Shown one piece after another: positions 5,300-8,526 of a stretch of DNA of 8,526 nucleotides. The position numbers and the translations under genes are program-made. This DNA comes from JASFJH01 sp050117725 (lineage in GTDB: Bacteria; Pseudomonadota; Gammaproteobacteria; AKS1): assembly GCA_050117725.1 (NCBI GenBank), contig JASFME010000090.1:1-8526 (forward strand), in the 5' to 3' direction. The stretch's first letter is position 1, and every line of letters begins with the position of its first letter. The notes under the pieces were generated by a model. That model did not search any database and was not told the origin of the DNA. It was given only the letters and a program-made list of their open reading frames with translations.

Positions 5300-7303
5300 C
5301 GCACGAAGAGTGACAGTTCATCCGGGGGAGCAGCGACGGCAGGCATGGCCCTGTTGGCAACGATGTTATGGCTGCCTGCCGGGGATCTTCACGCACAGCC
5401 GACAAATGCCGGTAAAAGTTATCCGGATGATGCCTTGTTAACGGAACTGAAACAGCGCCTGCTGGCAGCACCGGACTGTCTGCCGCAGTGCGCACAGGCT
5501 TCACGTATGCAAGTGAACATCGATCCGCGACAACTGCGGTTACGTATGGAGATCCACAGTGAACAGGGAGTCGCCGTGCCGTTGCCATCCAGTGCGACAC
5601 ACTGGCTGCCCAACAAGGTGCTCGTGGATGGCAAGGCCAGCCGTGATCTGTATCGTGATCCCCAAGGCACGCTCTGGGCCAGACTGGAGAAAGGCAGTCA
5701 TCAAATCATCCTTGCCGGTCCCTTGCCGGCGCGTGCAGACTTCCAGCTGCCACTGCCGCTAAAGCCGAAGCAGGGCAGTATCCAGGCCGAGGGCTGGAAC
5801 GTGGAGGGCGTGCACAGCGATGGCGAGGTGGAGGGGCAGTTGAAATTCACGCGCCTGAAGAAACTGGACACCGGTACGCAAATCTCTTCGCTGGAACCGA
5901 CAACCCTGCCACCGTTTGTGCGCATTGAGCGCGTACTGTTGCTGGGCCTGGACTGGCGCATCGAGACCCGTGTGATCCGCGCTACACCCGTGGGTAGCGC
6001 GGTGGTGCTGGAAGTGCCCTTGCTGCCGGGTGAATCACTTATTACGGATGGCGTGCGTACTGAGGATGGCCGGGTGCTGGTCAACATGGCCGCCAACGAA
6101 CGCCAGTTTGCATGGCAGTCGGTGCTCCCTGTCAGCGAGACCATCAAACTGGGCGCAGCGGAAACAACCTCATGGACGGAAGTATGGCGTGCCGATATAA
6201 GCCCGGTCTGGCACATTAACTACGAAGGCATTCCGGTCGTGCACCACACCAGCCGTAGTGGCAACTGGTTACCGGAATGGCGGCCATGGCCGGGTGAAAC
6301 AGTCAATCTGTCCATCACGCGCCCCGAGGGAGTGGCCGGTCGTACCCTGACCATTGACCGCAGTGACGTGAGCGTCTCACCCGGCAAGCGTGCCACTGAT
6401 GTGACACTCGCGATCACACTGCGCAGTAGTCAGGGCGGGCAGCATATGATCAGTCTGCCGGAAGGAGCGGAGTTGCAACGCGTGATCATCAATGACGAGG
6501 TACAGCCCATTCGTCAGGAAGGTAACCAGGTGACCCTGCCGGTGGTTCCCGGTAGCCAGTTGGTAGAACTGATATGGCGCGGTGGTGAAGGTGTTGCGAC
6601 GTGGCAGCGATCGCCTGGTATCGATCTGGGCGTGGAGAGTGTTAATGCAGACATTAATATCAAGCTGGCTTACGATCGCTGGGTGCTGTTTACCGGCGGC
6701 CCGCTGCTGGGCCCGGCGGTGCTGTATTGGGGTGTGCTCATTGTCGTGATTCTGATCGCGATCGGGCTGGGCCGGGTGACGATGACGCCGCTCAAGACCT
6801 GGCACTGGTTCCTGCTGGGCGTTGGCCTGAGCCCGGTGAATGTGTTCATGGCGCTGATTATTGTTGGCTGGTTGCTGGCACTGGGTCTGCGCGGTCGTAT
6901 CGAACAGTTTGCTGTCAGTGACACCATGTTCAACGTCTACCAGGTGTTGCTCGGGGCGTTGACGATTATTTCGCTCGCATTGCTGTTCTATGCCATTCAG
7001 CAGGGCTTGCTGGGTGTGCCGGATATGCAGGTAGGCGGCAATCATTCCACGGCCTATAACCTGCACTGGTACCAGGATCGCAGCTCCGCATCACTGCCAC
7101 AGGGTTGGGTATTCAGCGTACCGCTAATGGTGTATCGAATACTTATGTTGCTGTGGGCGCTGTGGTTGGCGTTTACCTTGCTGAAATGGCTGCGCTGGGG
7201 CTGGCAATGTTTTACCACCGCAGGTCTGTGGCGTGAACGCAAGAAAAAGGCTCAGGTTGCAGAGAAAACAGCATCTGGCAACAAGGAACCGCCGGCTGCC
7301 TGA
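3170..7303 (+). CDS. Very large exported multi-pass membrane protein with full-length internal duplication; function unknown
   Basis: I do not recognise a characterised family. The 1377-residue product starts with a Sec signal peptide (MKQFSLSLLLLMYLLAPVQA, cleavage likely near residue 20). Residues about 22-470 are a beta-rich, probably periplasmic region. Membrane segments follow near 474-492, 497-510, 517-534, 547-564 and 688-708. A second signal-like hydrophobic stretch with an Ala-x-Ala-like end (DLHAQ) lies at 722-743, followed by a second ectodomain (about 743-1170) and membrane segments near 1180-1201, 1211-1240, 1254-1277 and 1316-1340. The C-terminus is basic (RERKKK) and probably cytoplasmic. 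Only five cysteines occur: C48/C60 and C770/C774 at the start of each ectodomain, plus C1347. No enzyme motif is visible. The ATG at 3170 has AGGA at 3159-3162, seven bases upstream. A lipoprotein gene follows 59 nt downstream. Roles in envelope assembly, sensing or transport are all possible; the sequence does not decide. Confidence 0.9.
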   Translation: MKQFSLSLLLLMYLLAPVQAAPLAPDEVPAPLQPWVDWVLYDVKDHECPFLYNSHRQRRCAWPTQLDLQLHNDGGTFQQQWRVYQDSWLQLPGNNKHWPQEVTINGKPAVVQERHGFPMLRLTAGQYSVAGRFDWQRLPESLQVPADVGLLQLVVNRQRIQFPDVNNRGQLWLRERDVGEKEGADGDSLTMQVYRNVRDHIPLQVVTQIQLDVSGAQREVVLGAPLLADHIPWAIHSPLPARLEPDGRLRMQVRPGHWLINITSRHPENITALGLPAQAEPWPADEVWVFSADTANRLVEVTGVSAVDPRQTNLPAQWQNLPAYRLHAGDTMTLNVIRRGDPEPEPDRLSLQRNMWLDFDGKGYTVQDSITGTMTRHWRLEAQPALALGRVVIDGQPQFITSLPDSERHGVEVRRGSLNLSADSRVSGDIKRIPAIGWAQDFQSVSSLLHLPPGWTLFSASGMDNVPSSWINRWTLLDLFMVLILSIAVMRLWDWRWGALALITLTLTWHQQPLAPQYIWAHLLIAIALLRVLRQGRFHTLVKWYRNLSLLALILMLVPFMVEQVRNGIFPQMEHSWVQYRSLDQVFKPSMPVEQARSLRDELQRQERLRDKAGAMVEGLAEAPAKVLSPDYYGEARNPLLTDPKANVQTGPGLPVWTWNQVKFEWNGPVRQDQQVRLVLFSPPVNMLLNFLRVLLIAALFLLVAGIIKQRTKSDSSSGGAATAGMALLATMLWLPAGDLHAQPTNAGKSYPDDALLTELKQRLLAAPDCLPQCAQASRMQVNIDPRQLRLRMEIHSEQGVAVPLPSSATHWLPNKVLVDGKASRDLYRDPQGTLWARLEKGSHQIILAGPLPARADFQLPLPLKPKQGSIQAEGWNVEGVHSDGEVEGQLKFTRLKKLDTGTQISSLEPTTLPPFVRIERVLLLGLDWRIETRVIRATPVGSAVVLEVPLLPGESLITDGVRTEDGRVLVNMAANERQFAWQSVLPVSETIKLGAAETTSWTEVWRADISPVWHINYEGIPVVHHTSRSGNWLPEWRPWPGETVNLSITRPEGVAGRTLTIDRSDVSVSPGKRATDVTLAITLRSSQGGQHMISLPEGAELQRVIINDEVQPIRQEGNQVTLPVVPGSQLVELIWRGGEGVATWQRSPGIDLGVESVNADINIKLAYDRWVLFTGGPLLGPAVLYWGVLIVVILIAIGLGRVTMTPLKTWHWFLLGVGLSPVNVFMALIIVGWLLALGLRGRIEQFAVSDTMFNVYQVLLGALTIISLALLFYAIQQGLLGVPDMQVGGNHSTAYNLHWYQDRSSASLPQGWVFSVPLMVYRILMLLWALWLAFTLLKWLRWGWQCFTTAGLWRERKKKAQVAEKTASGNKEPPAA
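5300..7189 (+). repeat. Second half of the internal protein duplication (residues 711-1340)
   Basis: Matching segments are VLVDGKA (817-823), EVW (1004-1006), RVIINDEVQPI (1104-1114), RWVLFTGGP (1170-1178) and WVFSVP (1313-1318). The first four lie 714-718 residues after their partners. The last is only about 634 after its partner, because the loop before the final helix is shorter here. The unit opens with its own signal-like segment and Cys pair (C770/C774). Confidence 0.7.
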
Positions 7304-7362
7304 ACGGGGAACAACTGCTGGAGCATAGTTACCATTAATATAAAACGTGAAACAAAGCAGGT

Positions 7363-7773
7363 ATGAACAGGTCCTTTCTCCTCATACTGGCAACACTAAC
7401 CCTTGTTGCCTGTGAAAAGAAAGGGCTTGATGACTACCCGGACAGTTTCATTTCCTATGAGGAGTTCGTGCGCGAAGTCGGCTGTGATAACCCGTATACG
7501 GATGCACGTGCAAAAGACATCTTTAACACTAAATATCGTGACCATGTCATGACCTGGACGGGGGAAGTGTACGAACCGAAGACCGATTCGGTAGTGCTTG
7601 ATATGGATGGCGAACTTATTGCCAGCAAGAGACAGGTGCGACTTAAATTTGTTGAAAAAGGCGCAGGTTATCGTCTTAAGAAGGGCGACATTATCACCGT
7701 AAGATTCCTGATAGAACACCGCGGCGGTTGTGTCCTGCCGGTGCGAGGAAAATATGCACAGATCATCAAGTAG
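7363..7773 (+). CDS. Putative small lipoprotein, possibly OB-fold
   Basis: The 136-residue product has a short basic start, a hydrophobic stretch and the lipobox L-V-A-C at residues 14-17, so Cys17 should be lipidated after cleavage by signal peptidase II. Residue 18 is Glu rather than Asp, which by the usual +2 rule favours the outer membrane. The mature part (about 45-136) reads as alternating beta strands with TWTGEVYEPKTDSVVLD, QVRLKFVEK and KKGDIITVRFLIEHRGG, reminiscent of the tRNA_anti-like OB-fold lipoproteins; this resemblance is by eye. Cys41 and Cys123 could form a disulfide. The ATG at 7363 is the only reasonable start; its AGG lies only two bases upstream, so initiation may be weak. 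The gene is 59 nt downstream of the large membrane-protein gene with no evident terminator between, suggesting co-transcription and perhaps a shared envelope role. Confidence 0.75.
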   Translation: MNRSFLLILATLTLVACEKKGLDDYPDSFISYEEFVREVGCDNPYTDARAKDIFNTKYRDHVMTWTGEVYEPKTDSVVLDMDGELIASKRQVRLKFVEKGAGYRLKKGDIITVRFLIEHRGGCVLPVRGKYAQIIK

Positions 7774-7800
7774 TCCACGGGGATAAGATTGGTGAAATGT

Positions 7801-7836
7801 CCGCGGCTATCAGTAACGACCTGCGGTATAGCGCGG
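7801..7836 (+). other. Imperfect hairpin in the lipoprotein-polX gap
   Basis: CCGC-G-GCTAT (7801-7810) can pair with ATAGCGCGG (7828-7836), giving nine base pairs with one bulged G and a 17-nt loop. There is no T-run after it, so it is not a standard terminator. It lies 40 nt before the polX start. It may be chance. Confidence 0.25.
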
Positions 7837-7876
7837 CGAGACATTCACAAGATCGGGGAGCCGACGCTGAAAGGAC

Positions 7877-8526
7877 ATGCCTGTTCATAATGCCGATATC
7901 GCCGCTATCTTTGAAGAGATTGCGGACCTGCTGGAAATCGAGAATGCCAATCCTTTTCGCGTGCGCGCCTATCGAAATGCGGCACGAGTCATACAGGGCC
8001 TTGGTGATGACTTGAGCGGCCTGGTAAGAGAAGGGCAAGACCTCAGTAAACTGCACGGCATCGGCACATCGCTGGCCGAGAAGATCGAGGAGATCGTCGC
8101 AACAGGCCGTTGCCAGGCACTGGAAAAATTGCGCAAGCAGACCGGAACGGGGCTTGTTGAGTTATTGCATATTCCCGGTCTTGGCCCGAAGCGCGTTTCA
8201 GCACTGTATCATGAACTGGATATCCAGACTGCCGAGCAGTTGTTCCGGGCGGCAAAAGACGGCAGGCTTCGGCAGCTTCATGGCTTTGGCGAAAAAACGG
8301 AAAAAAACATCCTGGACATGATGGAAGAGCATGCAGGCCAGGAGAAACGCTTCAAACTTGTCGTCGCAGCACAATATGCACAAGCACTGGTTGATTATTT
8401 GCGCGAAACAACAGGCGTGCAGGAAGTTGTAGTGGCTGGCAGTTTTCGTCGCAGCAAGGATACGGTAGGCGATCTGGATATCCTGGTAACCACCGCCAAA
8501 GCAGCGCCGGTCATGGAGAAATTTAT
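7877..8526 (+). CDS. polX: PolX, bacterial family X DNA polymerase / 3'-5' exonuclease (N-terminal part; gene runs off the right edge)
   Basis: This is a family X DNA polymerase of the bacterial PolX type, which fills short gaps during base-excision repair and usually also carries a C-terminal PHP nuclease domain. The first 216 codons of about 570 are present. Residues 1-80 form the 8-kDa-like domain (FEEIADLLEIENANPFRVRA, then RNAARVI). Helix-hairpin-helix motifs occur at LHGIGTSLAEKI (59-70), IPGLGPKRVSAL (99-110) and LHGFGEKTEKNI (134-145). The nucleotidyltransferase signature GSFRR (188-192) and GDLDILV (198-204) supplies two metal-binding aspartates, Asp199 and Asp201. The third catalytic aspartate and the PHP domain lie beyond the window. 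An in-frame TGA at 7868 fixes the ATG at 7877; AAGGA at 7871-7875 is only one base away, so initiation may be weak. It lies 103 nt after the lipoprotein gene, with no obvious promoter of its own. Confidence 0.95.
   Translation, partial: MPVHNADIAAIFEEIADLLEIENANPFRVRAYRNAARVIQGLGDDLSGLVREGQDLSKLHGIGTSLAEKIEEIVATGRCQALEKLRKQTGTGLVELLHIPGLGPKRVSALYHELDIQTAEQLFRAAKDGRLRQLHGFGEKTEKNILDMMEEHAGQEKRFKLVVAAQYAQALVDYLRETTGVQEVVVAGSFRRSKDTVGDLDILVTTAKAAPVMEKF

Noticed and set aside
6377..7066. A 229-codon minus-strand open frame, also inside the large gene
   Set aside because: Translation is full of Gln, His and Arg with no domain, the usual antisense shadow composition.

Overview
The window looks like chromosomal DNA from a halophilic or halotolerant gammaproteobacterium. 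The main reason is the left end, which carries ectoine biosynthesis genes (ectB, ectA) preceded by an EctR-type MarR regulator, an arrangement known from methylotrophs and other marine or haloalkaliphilic Gammaproteobacteria. The sequence is moderately GC-rich in coding regions, has standard Shine-Dalgarno sites, and shows no mobile elements, RNA genes or CRISPR arrays. I cannot name the genus.

Left block (1-1960, minus strand): ectR, ectA and ectB lie head to tail with gaps of 17 and 23 nt. ectB runs off the left edge, and ectC would be expected beyond it. Upstream of ectR is a sigma70-like promoter whose perfect -10 hexamer sits inside a perfect 8-bp inverted repeat. That is a convincing candidate EctR operator, implying that the regulator represses its own operon from this one promoter. 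EctA and EctB act after one another: EctB makes L-2,4-diaminobutyrate and EctA acetylates it, giving the substrate of ectoine synthase (EctC).

Middle block (1960-3169, plus strand): after a divergent intergenic region comes a single gene for a GreA/GreB-family RNA polymerase secondary-channel factor. Its tip has kept one of the two catalytic acidic residues (Asp41) but has Asn in place of Glu44, so it may not stimulate transcript cleavage. It is followed by a 512-nt stretch without a convincing gene. This holds a strongly hydrophobic open frame lacking a usable start, a candidate promoter with a 10-bp palindrome, and an orphan strong Shine-Dalgarno-like site.

Right block (3170-8526, plus strand): a very large gene (1377 codons) encodes an unnamed exported, multi-pass inner-membrane protein. 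By eye it is a full-length tandem duplication: each half has a signal-peptide-like segment, a two-cysteine motif, a roughly 430-450-residue beta-rich ectodomain and a bundle of membrane helices, and matching motifs keep a constant offset of about 715 residues. A small lipoprotein follows 59 nt downstream and may belong to the same transcript. The window ends inside polX, a family X DNA polymerase gene with N-terminal helix-hairpin-helix motifs and the nucleotidyltransferase signature.

The least explained parts are the duplicated membrane protein, the Gre-like factor with an altered active site, and the compact ectR promoter/operator.
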